Under the pieces are notes generated by a model that did no database searches, was not told the DNA's origin, and was given only the letters and a program-made list of their open reading frames with translations. 64,000 nucleotides of DNA from Salarias fasciatus (lineage: Eukaryota > Chordata > Actinopteri > Blenniiformes > Blenniidae): assembly GCF_902148845.1 (NCBI RefSeq), contig NC_043745.1:16478008-16542007 (forward strand), in the 5' to 3' direction. Positions 47,119 to 59,419 of the stretch are shown piece after piece. The translations under genes were made by a program, and so were the position numbers. The first letter of the stretch is position 1; each line of letters begins with the position of its first letter.

Positions 47119-48804
47119 CTACGCAGTGGGCGTTTCAGTCGCCGTGGCAGTCATCAGTACAATGGCCTACAGAGAGAAGAGAGGATGCATGATGTAAAAA
47201 AACAATCATATACAGGTTTTTGGTGAAAACCATAAATATTCTGAGGCAATCTCTTAAAGGGGCATGCACAGCTGTCTCTAATATGTCCTCTCACCTGACT
47301 TGCTGTGGACCGCAGGGCAGCTCCAGCCAGGACTGACATGACAAGACAAATAATTCCTCCAACGGCACCGTTGAATTTGAAGACAGCTTCCACAGTCCTT
47401 GCTACTTTCTATACAACACAAACAGTACACACACATGCCAAAGGAAAAAGTGTTGGGTGATCAAGATTACGCCACAAAGACAACTGACAATTTTATTCCA
47501 TATCTGACTTCATTTACGGTAATTCCCAGTGCACAATGCTGCCATCCACGAGGGGTCACTTTAGTACATAAGTTCACTTACCTCATAATTTGATGGCCAC
47601 ATTATCTCAGTCACTGTGCCGTTGTCATAATGTTCAAGAACACTGTAGGAAGAAAATTTAAAGAATTGCACAGAGTGCGCGACTACCCAGATTGTGCAGA
47701 GCACAGATATGATGCTCAGAGCCAGCGATATGGTCACCTGCACATAAATACAATTAGAGACAGACAGGAAAAGAGCAGGGAAATACAATAAATCAATCAA
47801 TCAATCAATTCATGTATCATCACTTCATACATTAAATTGCCACACTTACAAATCCAAAGGGATGAAATCCAAAAGATTATCAATGTACTGTATTTCGCTG
47901 AAGGACTATACATACATTTAATTATAACAACAACGCAAGCTTACAGTTCTCTTGGTGGGGTTTTTCTCTGTCACAATATACAGAATCCCGCATGCAACAA
48001 ACTAGGAGAGAATGAGTGAAAATCCAGTTAAATATCTCTCAGTAATTTTTCACACAAGCACAGCATTAGATTAAACATTTTACACATGGCCTGTTAATCT
48101 GAAATTAGTTTAATTAACTTTTATTCGGGACACACCCTGACACATCATATCAAATTACAAAAGTTTCAGGGAAAACAACCAATCAAAAAGCTGAAATAAC
48201 ACAAGATAAAACTACAATCGTGAATTAAAAAGCCAAGCTGAAGAGGTGAGCTCTCTTTAAATCCTTCCAGTCACAGATTATCAGGCAGATTGTTCAAGCA
48301 GGGTGGAAGCTGTAGGACGCCTCACCAAATCTTCAGTTTGACATTTCAGTACGAAGTGAAGCTCAAACCTCATACTGTCATATTTTTTGTAATATTTTTC
48401 TACATAAACTTGTTTGAGCATATGATTAAACCCTCATGTTGAGCCACTCACCATTGCAGCGAGCATGAGGCCAGGTAGGACTTTTGTCCATCGTTCATCA
48501 ATATCAAAGGTCGCGAGCAGAGCAAGAGTCACACAAAATAAAGATGCACCAAGGATCAGCACAACGATCTGCAGGAAGAGAAAAAAAACAGTATTTACCT
48601 TAATTTAGTTTAAGCATAGATTAAAATTTATGAACACACATTTATGCACAAGAATGTGTGTATGAGTTGTGTGTGTCTCACTCCGGTGATCTGGGGTTGC
48701 CCCTTCAGGAAGCGGTGTAGAGGTTTGAGGCCTCCCACAGTGGCAGCTTCATCCTGTCCAAGACGTCGTCCAGAGTTCCTCACAGAACTGATCTGAACAG
48801 ACAT
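47119..48804 (-). CDS. MS4A-like four-transmembrane protein, copy 2
   Basis: Second tandem MS4A-like gene. Coding exons: 48682-48804, 48452-48568, 47945-48001, 47582-47737, 47295-47408, 47119-47166; 615 nt, 204 aa, all introns phase 0. The ATG again follows a splice acceptor directly (CCTTCAG). Exon 1 differs from copy 1 at only a few residues (SVRNSGRRLGQDEAATVGG). TM1 is IVVLILGASLFCVTLALLA. The TM2 exon is FVACGILYIVTEKNPTKRT. TM3 (SLALSIISVLCTIWVVA) is followed by an extracellular loop with one N-glycosylation sequon (NGT) and little similarity to copy 1. TM4 is GGIICLVMSVLAGAALRS. The tail is TATATETPTA. Introns are compact because the piggyBac-type insert of copy 1 is absent. Confidence 0.88.
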
Positions 48805-49129
48805 CTGAAGGACAGAAAACACTGTGGTGAGGTACGAGTCCTGAACCCTGAACTCTAAACTCCTGAGTCTTTTTAATGACTCATGATCCATTGTCTCCAT
48901 CACTCCTTCACTGACTCGTCTCGGCCACAGCGAGCTGCCAAGTGGAGGCCAGAAACCGTGCTGCTCTTGTCTTGTGTAATTTTCAAAATTAATTTGTGAA
49001 AAAAATCTGAATTTGGCAAGTGCATCAGTCCTGTTATGAGCTGTGATATACTGGCCACTAAGTTGCTGATTTTATAATTAGAAAGAGGCTTCGGAGCTGA
49101 ATGTTGGAGAGGAAATGAGTCTGGTTACA

Positions 49130-49310
49130 GGGTGTTTTTAATTCGGAAATGGTTTATTCTGAATTAGGTAATTCAGAATTATATTCATAGTGTTTACATG
49201 GGAAAAATGAAGGATTAAATCCTCTCTCACGCCGGGGTCTGTGAAGCGTTCTGATTGGACCGTGACGTCTCCAGAAGGTAAACACCGTTTATTTCCTCTT
49301 CTTTGTTTCC
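49130..49310 (-). repeat. Transposon terminal segment also present at 40080-40250
   Basis: The segment TTCAGAATTATATTCATAGT through GGGGTCTGTGAAGCGTTCTG is repeated in inverted orientation at about 40080-40250 (CAGAACGCTTCACAGACCCC, ATATAATTCAGAA). It is a dispersed DNA-element piece rather than part of the MS4A duplication, because the two copies are in opposite orientation. Confidence 0.5.
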
Positions 49311-50351
49311 CCTGATCCAGCATATTTCCGCTCTCGCCCTGCTTCAACACACCTGAACCTAATAATTCTCGTCAAGCAGAGCCCAGTAATGAGCCTGTCA
49401 ATACAATCAGGTGTCTGATCCATTGAGCTTCACAGACACAAACACACTGGATTGTTCGCGAAATCTGGATGTGTTAATCGGGTTTGTAAATATCAGGTAG
49501 CCGATGATTATCAGATGAAACCCATACTGTTGTAATTATATTACTTCGGAAATCAAAAGATTAATGACTTCCAGTGAAGTGGATCATGTAGTGAGTGAGT
49601 CAGAGTGACCGCCTCCAGACAATGGACAGAATTTACCACCACTGGAAGAAGGAGGAGGAGGAGGAGGAGGAGGAGGAGGGGGCAGACGTTTTGCTGCATC
49701 TGTGATGGCTTCTGGCTTTTCCTCTGAACAGTTTTCCTTCAGCAGTGTCATTTAAACACCTGCAGAATCCTTTTGTTTTAAAACTAAAACTCTTTTCAGT
49801 ACACACTGTGCTTCTGTAACATTTTCACTCATTCAACATAAACTTACATTCTGGCGAGTTAGGGAAAAAACTTTTTTTTTTTAAGACAGCTTGTTTTTTA
49901 ACAGCTTGTTTGCCGTCTCATTTTCTCTACAGTTTTTTCTACAATCTGAACTTCAGCAACAACAAACAGAAATGCAGATCAATCATGAAATCATTTCTCA
50001 TTTGATCATCTTTTCAGTCATTGATATCAAGAAATAGAAAAATATACATCAGAGTGATTAAGCTAGTTCTCGACAAGAGGAATGCAGTTTCAGATGCTCT
50101 GAGAAGACTATCAACTCTACATTCACTTTGTACATCTCTGCAAACTTAACTTCCAGTTAAATTGGACCATATCAGAACAAACCGATCCTTCACTGAATCC
50201 CACAGGACTGAACTCCACCCGACCCAAGTCTCAGACTTTAAAAACATCCAAGTGTTAAGCCACACTGTGAACAGTGTTAACACACTATTCGACATAAGTC
50301 ACATTTAATAATGAGGACAGACAAACGGTAACAAAGTGGAGAAGCACAGAC

Positions 50352-50460
50352 CTCGTGCAGTCCAGTGGTTGAAGCTGTAGAACAAAAATATTGCTCAGCG
50401 ACTGGAACAGTTACATTCATGTGCGATCAGTGGACGATTTGTTCTTTTTGACCAAAACAC
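50352..50460 (-). other. Putative noncoding first exon of MS4A-like copy 2
   Basis: Minus-strand block ending CACTGGACTGCACGAG plus a GT donor, closely matching the block upstream of copy 1. The shared sequence continues upstream (GTGCGATCAGTGGACGATTT and GTAAACGCTGGGAAAACAAT), suggesting a duplicated promoter as well. Confidence 0.6.
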
Positions 50461-50939
50461 TACGACGTTGTAAACGCTGGGAAAACAATCAGGCAAACAA
50501 ATTTGTGTCTGTATGAGTTTGAAATGCTGTATCAAATGTTTTTTTTCTTTCTCTCATTTATTAAACTTATGTTAATGCTAATGTTAATGCCTTTGCTGTT
50601 AAGTTGAACTTACAGTTTTTTTCGATTGCTAAAACACAAAAAGTAAAAATTAGGCACAATTTTCACAACCTTTACTTCTGTCCCCAATCGCTTGACTCAA
50701 TTTGTTACTACTTTAGATTTTCTTATCATATTAGAACTCTAACTTTCCTTCTTTACACTCTGATGTCAATTTCACGCCACCTTGTTGTCAAAACACAACA
50801 CACAATTTTTCAGGTTTGCACACACTTCACACATAAAATCTCAAAGCATCAATCCACAACACACAGATATGCAAATCTCTAAACTTTCGTCCCACTGCTT
50901 CAGTCAATGGAGGAGGCTTGTGGAGATGTGGGCTCAGAG

Positions 50940-51950
50940 CAGTGGCGTAGCTGGGATTTATTCCACATGGGTTTTCATGTGGTGCTGATAGTTGCCGAGC
51001 GGGCGGGCGGGTGGCCCGGGTGGGGGGGGGGACTGAGTCCGAGTCCAAGTCCGAGTCCGAGCGATGCCGAGCAGAGAGGCGGAGCATCGCAGAACTCGGA
51101 ACACGGATCGTTGGTGCGCCCCTTGTACGGCCAGCCCCCCCCCCCCCCCCCCCCAGACGGCCGCCTAGTTCGCCTGTGCCTGCAACCGGCCTTGCGTTGA
51201 TGCAAGCTGGATAGTAGTGGTGCCCCATTAGGCACGTTCCCGACGCTGATATCCGCCAAACCGGTGAGTACTAGGAAAGGGCCCCCATACGGGGGATTTT
51301 CGATACGCTGTCATTGCAGCGTCTAGTGTAGCGCCTTTAAATTTGCTGTGGGCAGGATTCGGCATCTCCGCCATCTTGCTTAGGGTTACCTAAGCAAGAT
51401 GGCGATTTGAAACCCAGCACAGCCAATCCTGTCCCGTTTTCTCTGACGTTACGCCCTTATGCAAGTTAAGCCCCTCCCACAAGAACGTGTGACGAATGCC
51501 CCTCGACCAATCATGGTTAGAGCCTCATGGGCTCTTCTGATTGGTCAAAGATACCTGGAGCTGTGGAGATTCCTTTTCAGCTCAGAACAGAGACAGATGG
51601 AAACGCTGTGCCCTTGCGGTAGTGCAATTATGCTACACTTGTAAAGGATTATCAATGGATACTATAACATTTAATCCAAAGAAAACACAAAAAATTTTTA
51701 CTTTAATTTGTCATTGAAATGGACTGATGTCAGCCGTTCCTCGGGGCCCCCTTCACCTAGCTCGGGGCCCTATGTGTAGCGGCGCCTCTGGCCTGAGAGA
51801 AGGCAGCTGCTGGGTTCATTCTGCCTCGGATTTAAACAAACAAAAAACAAACACGAAAATCGTCGGCAGTGTGGTGGTGGGACAGGATTTCACCACAAGA
51901 GGGCCCGTGGGTTTTCATAACCCACCAACCCTACGTAAATTACGCCTGTG
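50940..51950. mobile_element. Non-autonomous hAT-type element with 8 bp TSD
   Basis: The element begins CAGTGGCGTAGCTGGG and ends TACGCCTGTG, giving short imperfect inverted termini (CAGTGGCGTA / CACAGGCGTA). It is flanked by GCTCAGAG (50932-50939) and GCTGAGAG (51951-51958), an 8 bp duplication with one mismatch, the hallmark length for hAT. It is 1011 bp. There is no transposase. Inside are a poly-C run (about 51136-51154), a perfect-looking palindrome around CATCTTGCTTAGGGTTACCT (51371-51405) and a microsatellite-free GC-rich body. Confidence 0.7.
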
Positions 51951-52034
51951 GCTGAGAGGCAGAGCTGGCCCGGGCTTGTTATGAACCCCAGACGAGCCCG
52001 AGTGCCACCCCCCACCCCCACCACGCCCCCCCAA

Positions 52035-52035
<1 letters not shown>

Positions 52036-52077
<42 letters not shown>

Positions 52078-52140
52078 GTGGGGGGTGGGGGGTGGGGGGG
52101 CACAGACAAAGGGGCTCATCAGGGTGGGGTGGGGGGGTTG
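52036..52140. repeat. (GT)n and G-rich simple repeat
   Basis: About 36 bp of GT followed by GGGGTGG-type repeats, within the centre of the palindromic element. Confidence 0.85.
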
Positions 52141-53139
52141 GGGTGGGCCCCCCACAGGCACTGTAGAGCAAAACTGAAAACACAATTATAGAAATGGAAT
52201 ACACTGAATTACAGTAAAGACAATGCCCCCCTTCTCTCATGGACAAACAAAACATTAACTTTTCAGACAAAACATTTTATTTTCAAACGTTCCCCCCCCC
52301 CCCTGTTCAAGCATGTGCATCATGGGGCATCATGCCTCCGGTTTCTGTCACGGGCAAGCTCTGCCCACCTAAGGAAAACTGGATGTTGACAGCAGTCCGG
52401 TACTGCATGTGATATCCCATACATATGTGTCGCGATTAGCGGAAGTACTTGTAGTGTCTGCTCAGTAACCGCCCCCCCCCCCGACGGTTCGACTCCCTGC
52501 GCCAGTAGCACCCCCACCACCACCACCCTACGCTCCGACGCCCCATGCCAGTAGCACCCCGTTGAATGAGGACCCTATGCTAGAAGTTTAGAGATTTGCA
52601 TATCTGTGTGTTGTGGATTGATGCTTTGAGATTTTATGTGAGAAGTGTGTGCAAACCTGAAAAATTGTGTGTTGTGTTTTGACAACAAGGTGGCGTGAAA
52701 TTGACATCAGAGTGTAAAGAAGGAAAGTTAGAGTTCTAATATGATAAGAAAATCTAAAGTAGTAACAAATTGAGTCAAGCGATTGGGGACAGAAATAAAG
52801 GTTGTGAGAATTGTGCCTAATTTTTGCTTTTTGTGTTTTAGCAATCGAAAAAAACTGTAATCGCGACAGCCGTGTTGCAGCAGTGTCCGAATTCTGCCTC
52901 CTAGTGTTCACCTTTTGAAAAATGCATGCTCTGAGGGAAATGTGTTTTACAAAAAAGCATAAAACCATGTTCAGTCTATTGCAAAAGAGTGCAAGAGTTT
53001 TGAACGCTGTATGCAAACCATGAATAGTGTTCAAGGTTTTGCACACTAGAGTCCACGTTTTGAGAAATGTGTGCAGTCAGATGGTGGCTGCGCACAGTGA
53101 ATGGAATTTAATGTCTCATGAATTGAGAAAAACTGTAAA

Positions 53140-54200
53140 TGCATGACGCTAAGGCACAAAGTGCATTAAGTGCATGACTAGAGAAGCCATTAGGCCAATC
53201 ATGAGCATGAGCTGATGAAGACAATTGGATAAAGCCCAAAAGGTCTTCAGAGAAATTTGACCAAATCAAGTTGTGTTCAATGTAATCATCTTGTTTATTA
53301 CAAAATTACAAATTGCAAAATGACAAAATTGTCACATAGACAGATACTGTACATTTGAGAACAATCATTTTGTAATTAGGGACACCCTTGGAAGCAGACC
53401 AATGCAATGAATAGTAGCGTGCGTTGGCTTTTCCATCTGGGCCAGCAGGAACAGAATTGCAATGAAAAAACAATACTTTAATGGATGTCTACAACAAGGA
53501 ACTCTTTCAGGATCTCAGAGCTGTAATTCAGATGATACATCTCGCTGTGAGGATTTTCATTTATCGAGGGAGAAGGAGCTTAAATTCCATGTCAATATTG
53601 TGGGGTCTGGTGAAATTAACAGAAATCTCCAGAGCATTTTTTTTTAAAGAGATTAAAGATGGAAACTTCCGTTTTTGAAAAGAATGATACATCTCACCAT
53701 CTTGTTCCCCTCTAATCTGTGCCACACAGAGAGAACTGAAAGTGAAAAAGGAACACAGACAGACAGTTTCCCAGTTATTTTATTGGATTGCCACAGAATA
53801 ACCGTCACACTTCTGCTGAGCGAAGACAAGCACGACAATCTGGCTCGATGTGTTTGATTCAGATAACACACAGCTGCAGTAACTGAAGTACTAAGTGTAG
53901 AAAACATTACTGGTTGCCCTTATTACTTTCAATGTCCCTTATTCCTGAAATCTATTTAAGATAAACTGAGATACTGAAATCAAAGAACTGATCTCTGCTA
54001 TGCCTATGTGAAGGGACCTGTTGTCCTCTTTTATAGTTATTGCCTAATATATGCATATTGCATAGTTTAGGATACATGAAAACTACCGAGAGGAAATAAT
54101 TCATTTTTTTATTATATGAATACTCTTTTTTATTTGCATTTATTCAATGTAGAAACCCTAAAGAATGAGAACTGTAATGGCTTTAAGCTCATTATATTGA
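53140..54200. other. Intergenic sequence without recognisable gene
   Basis: No protein-like frame or RNA gene seen between the palindromic element and the AT microsatellite. Confidence 0.45.
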
Positions 54201-54210
54201 CTGATTTATA

Positions 54211-54431
<221 letters not shown>

Positions 54432-54845
54432 CTATAATTTACTGGATTCTAATGAGTAGCCAGTAAAGGACTTCGATTTGCAACCCAAACTCATGTTTAC
54501 TGAGCTGCAATAAACTATTTTAGCAGATCTGTACCAAAAAAGTGAACAATTACTGCCAAGGATCAATAAAGCAAAGTAGACGTAGTTAAGAAAAGCTGAT
54601 GAACATTTACTGGCTAAAGAGGTAGATGTTTGGTTCCTGGAAATATCAACCTTCAAAACACCAAACAGAGATTAAATCATGAATTTATAATCATTTAGGA
54701 GCCTGAAGGCAGGGTACATTCTGCTAATGTGGGAAAAGCAGATTTATTTACTAGATTAGAAATGTAAAGAAAAAAAGCACATATACATTCCACAGTGCAG
54801 AGGAAAAAACATATTGACAAAAAAAAAAAACACCCTGATTTAAAC

Positions 54846-54851
<6 letters not shown>

Positions 54852-54912
<61 letters not shown>
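54852..54912. repeat. (GT)n microsatellite
   Basis: About 58 bp of uninterrupted GT repeats downstream of MS4A-like copy 3. Confidence 0.95.
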
Positions 54913-54914
<2 letters not shown>

Positions 54915-55064
54915 TATATGTGCATGGGATTATACACAAAGACAACAAAATCTTTGTGTGAAGTGGTTAACATAACAACCTGAAATGGCCTCACAGGCGA
55001 ACAGGCAGACACTCTTTCACGTTTCAAAGTCTGTCTGTTGACGTTTTCCGTGCCGGGTGAACTC

Positions 55065-56936
55065 TTACGGCTGCTCCTCAGTGGGTGTTTCAGCCGGCAG
55101 AGCAGTCATCACCACGATGGTCTGAAGAACACAAACAGCACAATGTCAGTGACTGGTACACAGCTGAGGTTTTAATGTGATGTGAACGGTCTCTGAGTGT
55201 GGCACAACAGTCAGCCTGTCCACAATTTGTCTTTTCACCTGGCTTTTTGTGGACCGCAGGGCTGCTCCAGCCATGGCGGACATTACAATGAAGATGATCG
55301 CTCCAACAAAACTGTGGAACAACAAGACTGCTTCAAATGCTGTCACCATTTCCTGCACAGACACAAACGCAACTGTCAAATATTTTATCCAAGGTAGAGT
55401 CACAGGGTTGGATGCACCGAGTAACACAACCCAATGGACAATATTGTCCCCAATTTAACTGACAGCCATATTTTTTAAGTGTAGATTGAGACTGGTTCCA
55501 TGTTACGGGCAAAAAAATACTCACCACAGTTTGGTATAATGAAGGTGGATCGTGGAACTCAGATGTCATATTGTCTCTGTAGTCGAATTCATGTCTGACG
55601 GCGTAACGAAACATATAGTATCGTCCAATTTGGGGGAGAATGCGTAGGCTTGTGAATACGACCACCAGTATAGATATGATGCCCAGAGCTAATGATGTGG
55701 TCACCTGGAAGAAGACACAAGCGGAGAGAGGTGAAGAGGAAACAAGAAGGAAGTTACAGCACAAACGGCATAATAAAGAATAATGAAACCAACTGGTTGA
55801 TTTTTTTTCTGACTGGATATGTAAACACTGGCCCACCCCCACAGTGTGAAAAAGAGACCAGCATCACGACAGGACTCACTGTTTTCTTGGTGGGGTTGTG
55901 CTCTGTCACAACATACAGAATCCCACTGGCGATGAACTGCGAGTGAATGAGGAGAAAAGCATTAGCATGGCGTTACAGGGTATTTGATCCACAGCATTCT
56001 GATGGTGTTTCCTCTTGTAACGGCCATCGTTGGCAGAACTTCAGCAGAGGCATTTCACACAGAAACCGGCCAAACATCAAGTCACCAAAGAAAAAGTACT
56101 TGAGCGAGCAGGTGAAAGCTGTGAAGAACAGCGTGAGCAGGTGTGCAGGCTCAGAGCAGATTTTCTCCTCACCACACAACATATCTGCATGTGGCTGCTG
56201 TGAAATCTCACAAAAAAAATAAATAAATAAACAAAACATTTACATGTAGCTGATTGAGTTGTGCCTGCGGCTCCCTTAAATTCATGCACATAGATCTTGC
56301 ATACTTTGGGAGGAATGTACTACTGCATCCCGGAGAGTTCAACGCAGTACATTTTATTAAACTGAAGTTAGTATAACGTGAGGGAACAGTGGAATATAGA
56401 GTGCTACATGTTAGAAACCTCCTGAATCACCACAGTTCATCCTCTATGACATTGAATTGTCACATATGTGAAGAGGAGCAGGTTGTTTTTTAAACAATGA
56501 TTTACCATGGTAGGAACATAATGAAACAAGCAAAATCATATATTTTGGTTCATCTAAATTAGTTTTAACATGATCAAGTCAATGAACACAGCAGTCCCAC
56601 CGACAGCTGAAAGAGTCACACTGAGTAAATACAGATGTTGAGCAACCCACCACTGCTCCCTGGACAAAGGTCGGTGGCACGCTTGGCCATATTTGCATGG
56701 CATGGAGTTCTTTCACTGTCGCAGCAGTGATGATGAAGAAAGAGGAGCCCAAAATGAGGACAACAGTCTATAAGAAAGAAAACAAAAAGTATTTAACTCC
56801 CATTTTTTTGAGAGTGCACAATTATCTGTGTCACAATATGTATTTTAAATGGAACAGAAGTGAAGTCTTGCATTTGCAAAAGGCTTAGGACAGTAGTAAC
56901 TGTGCATCATGTAATTTGCATCAAAAATGCAGCAGT

Positions 56937-57001
<65 letters not shown>

Positions 57002-57129
57002 CTCACGCCAATAATCTTGGGTTGCCCTCTCAGGAAGCGGTATAAGGGTTTGTTGCCCCCCACTGAGGTGCTTTGAACACCTCCATGACTCCTGCTGGTT
57101 TCACTCGCAGAGAAGAGCACAGCGGACAT
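55065..57129 (-). CDS. MS4A-like four-transmembrane protein, copy 3
   Basis: Third tandem member, more diverged. Coding exons: 57007-57129, 56651-56767, 55880-55936, 55525-55704, 55239-55352, 55065-55121; 648 nt, 215 aa, all phase 0. Exons 1, 2, 3 and 5 have exactly the same lengths (123, 117, 57, 114 nt) as in copies 1 and 2. Exon 1 keeps only the framework (GGNKPLYRFLRGQPKIIG). TM1 is TVVLILGSSFFIITAATV. The TM2 exon is FIASGILYVVTEHNPTKKT. TM3 (SLALGIISILVVVFTSL) precedes the longest extracellular loop of the three (exon 4 is 180 nt) with Arg, Tyr and one NMT sequon. TM4 is FVGAIIFIVMSAMAGAAL. The tail is ALPAETPTEEQP. The intron after exon 1 starts next to a long GT repeat. Confidence 0.87.
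56938..57000. repeat. (GT)n microsatellite beside a splice donor
   Basis: About 60 bp of GT (AC on the transcribed strand) starting six bases inside the intron that follows coding exon 1 of MS4A-like copy 3. Confidence 0.95.
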
Positions 57130-57847
57130 CTACTGGACAAAATCCAACACAAACAAAATAAAGAGACTGATATATCAAGTCAGATTATTGATCTCAAACT
57201 TTTGCTTGAAATCAGCCAGTATTGATTTAGTAGGCCAGAATCAGGCAGCAGTGAACGATGTTTTATATAAAGATACATATTTGAAGGCACAATTCCATTT
57301 TTATTTTAAGTACATGGTGATAATATGACTGTGACTGAGATCACTGGCCTAACTCAAAATATGTTTGGACTTACAGAGAAAAATACAGAGGTACAGTACT
57401 GTATGGAAGTGTATTGAAATCATAATTCAATTAAAAAAATCTATTTTTCATAAAAGAGAAGGTTGTGTTTCCACATAAGCTTTTAGTTTTCTCTTGATTT
57501 TACACTTCCTCAGATAGATGCTTGTGAACTGTACCAGACACTCTCACTTTCATGAAACACAGCTGATTTAGAAAAATGAGTAAACACTGGCAAGTTCTCA
57601 GTGGTGGGTTACAGGTTAGAGAGACTGTAGTCTGAAACCCGCTGCTGGCATGTTACTGCCGAGGGTCTCTAGGCAAGGCTTTGGACTCCCTGGTGAAACT
57701 GTGACATATTGAAAAAAAAAAAAAAAAGATTAAATGGAGACAATTATTTATTGATTATCAATTGGATCAATAGAGCATGTTTTCTGATATGGAACTACAA
57801 AAACTAAATTATGTAAATCGGATTTTTTTCCCTTATGTGTGTATCTT

Positions 57848-57849
<2 letters not shown>

Positions 57850-57915
<66 letters not shown>
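57850..57915. repeat. (CA)n microsatellite
   Basis: About 64 bp of CA repeats between coding exon 1 and the putative noncoding exon of MS4A-like copy 3. Confidence 0.95.
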
Positions 57916-57917
<2 letters not shown>

Positions 57918-58282
57918 CGTTGAGGGGGCTCATGGGATTTGTCGTAGTTCAATCTTAATCAACTGTCCCTCAGTTCTTTTTCTGGCAAAAACTTTTCATA
58001 ACAACGACAGATGTCCCGTTGTGTCTCATGTGTGCTACAAATACGTCGAGAAGTCTTCGTTGAAAAGACACTGTTAAAGCGGTGTTTTTCGTACACACAG
58101 TACAACAACTCTCGCTGAACATGCGAAACAAATCATTTTGTCCTGGGCGCGTGACGAACCTCACATCCACACACACTTAATGAAATAACAGCGACTCGGC
58201 TCTAACGTAAAAACGGGTAATTATGTCGTTTGGAATGTCTAAAAAAATAATACTTCCAGCGGTTTCAAAAGAGAAGTCAGAC

Positions 58283-58390
58283 CTTGTGCGATCCAGTGGT
58301 TCCAGCTGCAGTTCCGTGTTGTTGAACATCTGGAGCAGCCGCACGCAGATGGGTGGTTCATGAACGATCTGTTCTTTTGAACGCCACACC
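58283..58390 (-). other. Putative noncoding first exon of MS4A-like copy 3
   Basis: On the minus strand it ends GGAACCACTGGATCGCACAAG-like sequence followed by a GT donor (GTCTGAC). It corresponds to CACTGGACTGCACGAG upstream of copies 1 and 2. Further upstream, ATGAACGATCTGTTCTTTTG resembles the TGGACGATTTGTTCTTTTTG block of copy 2. It is more diverged, as are the coding exons. Confidence 0.5.
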
Positions 58391-58849
58391 CTGGGATCAT
58401 CAATATCCAAACAGATGAGAGACAGACAAGTTCGTGCTTTACAGTCATTGACAGAATCACGGGTCATTGTTGATGATAACCACAATGATAATAGAAATAA
58501 AAATATATGAATGAATAACTTTTTTGCATGAGCAATTATAAACTTTTGGGTGTTTACTAATGGTTTCTTTCTTATGTTTGTATTCTTGCTTGTGTTGTAC
58601 GTCACTTTGGACTAAAGCGTCTGCTAAATGAAATTGTAGAATTGTAGAATTGTTCAGTTCTTGTACTGGGAACAAAAACATCTGTCTCCAGAGAGAACAG
58701 GGATTGAATGGGTGGTGTGGATCTACATTTCCCATTCATCTTTCTTCTTCTACTCTGTCTCAGGTCCTGGAGACAATCCCAGCTGATTATGGCTGACAGC
58801 TGCTGACAGGCCACAGTTCATGACAGGACAAACTGATAGTCTGTCTCTC

Positions 58850-58988
<139 letters not shown>

Positions 58989-59419
58989 GACACGGACACA
59001 CTGCTTTAGGCTGCTTCAGGATCAATCAGTCAGCATGAAGAGGAGACGTCAAATGATCCTGATGAGTTTAGTCTTTGTACTCAGTTTGGTTCAGAAAATA
59101 CCAATAACCCATAAAAATTCAAACCAGATCTGGGAAAGAGTCCACTGATTTATGTTTGAGGTTCTTGCTTCATGGTCTCATTTGCATGTTCACAGCTTTG
59201 GAGTCACTTTGTTGTGAGATGTTTGAACAATGGGGGCTCAGTTTAATAGTTCCAGCTGATAATTCTCCTGAAGATGAGTCCAAGTCATCTTGAGTTCAGC
59301 CACAGAAGCGCCGGGGAGGAGGCAGCTGGGCGGAAATGGAGAGGCCTGTGAATGTTATGAAATAGTTTAAGACAGAGAGAGAGAGAGCGAGAGAGAGAGA
59401 GAGAGAGAGACTAGTATAA

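Larger units (their letters stand above)
50611..52859. mobile_element. 2.25 kb palindromic element with 275 bp arms
   Basis: Left arm 50611-50885 and right arm 52585-52859 are inverted copies of 275 bp with about four mismatches noticed by eye. The outer ends read TACAGTTTTTTTCGATTGCT and its complement. A similar end in opposite sense (GAATTGAGAAAAACTGTAAA) lies at about 53119-53138, so a further half-element may abut. The termini resemble those of fish ISL2EU-like or related cut-and-paste elements, but this is a weak assignment. The 1.7 kb centre holds a hAT-type element and GC-rich simple repeats. Confidence 0.8.

Noticed and set aside
48628-48903. Longer N terminus for MS4A-like copy 2 (start at 48903)
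   Set aside because: The frame is open upstream, but a strong acceptor (TGTCCTTCAG) lies immediately before the conserved MSVQ start and the extension is absent from copy 1.
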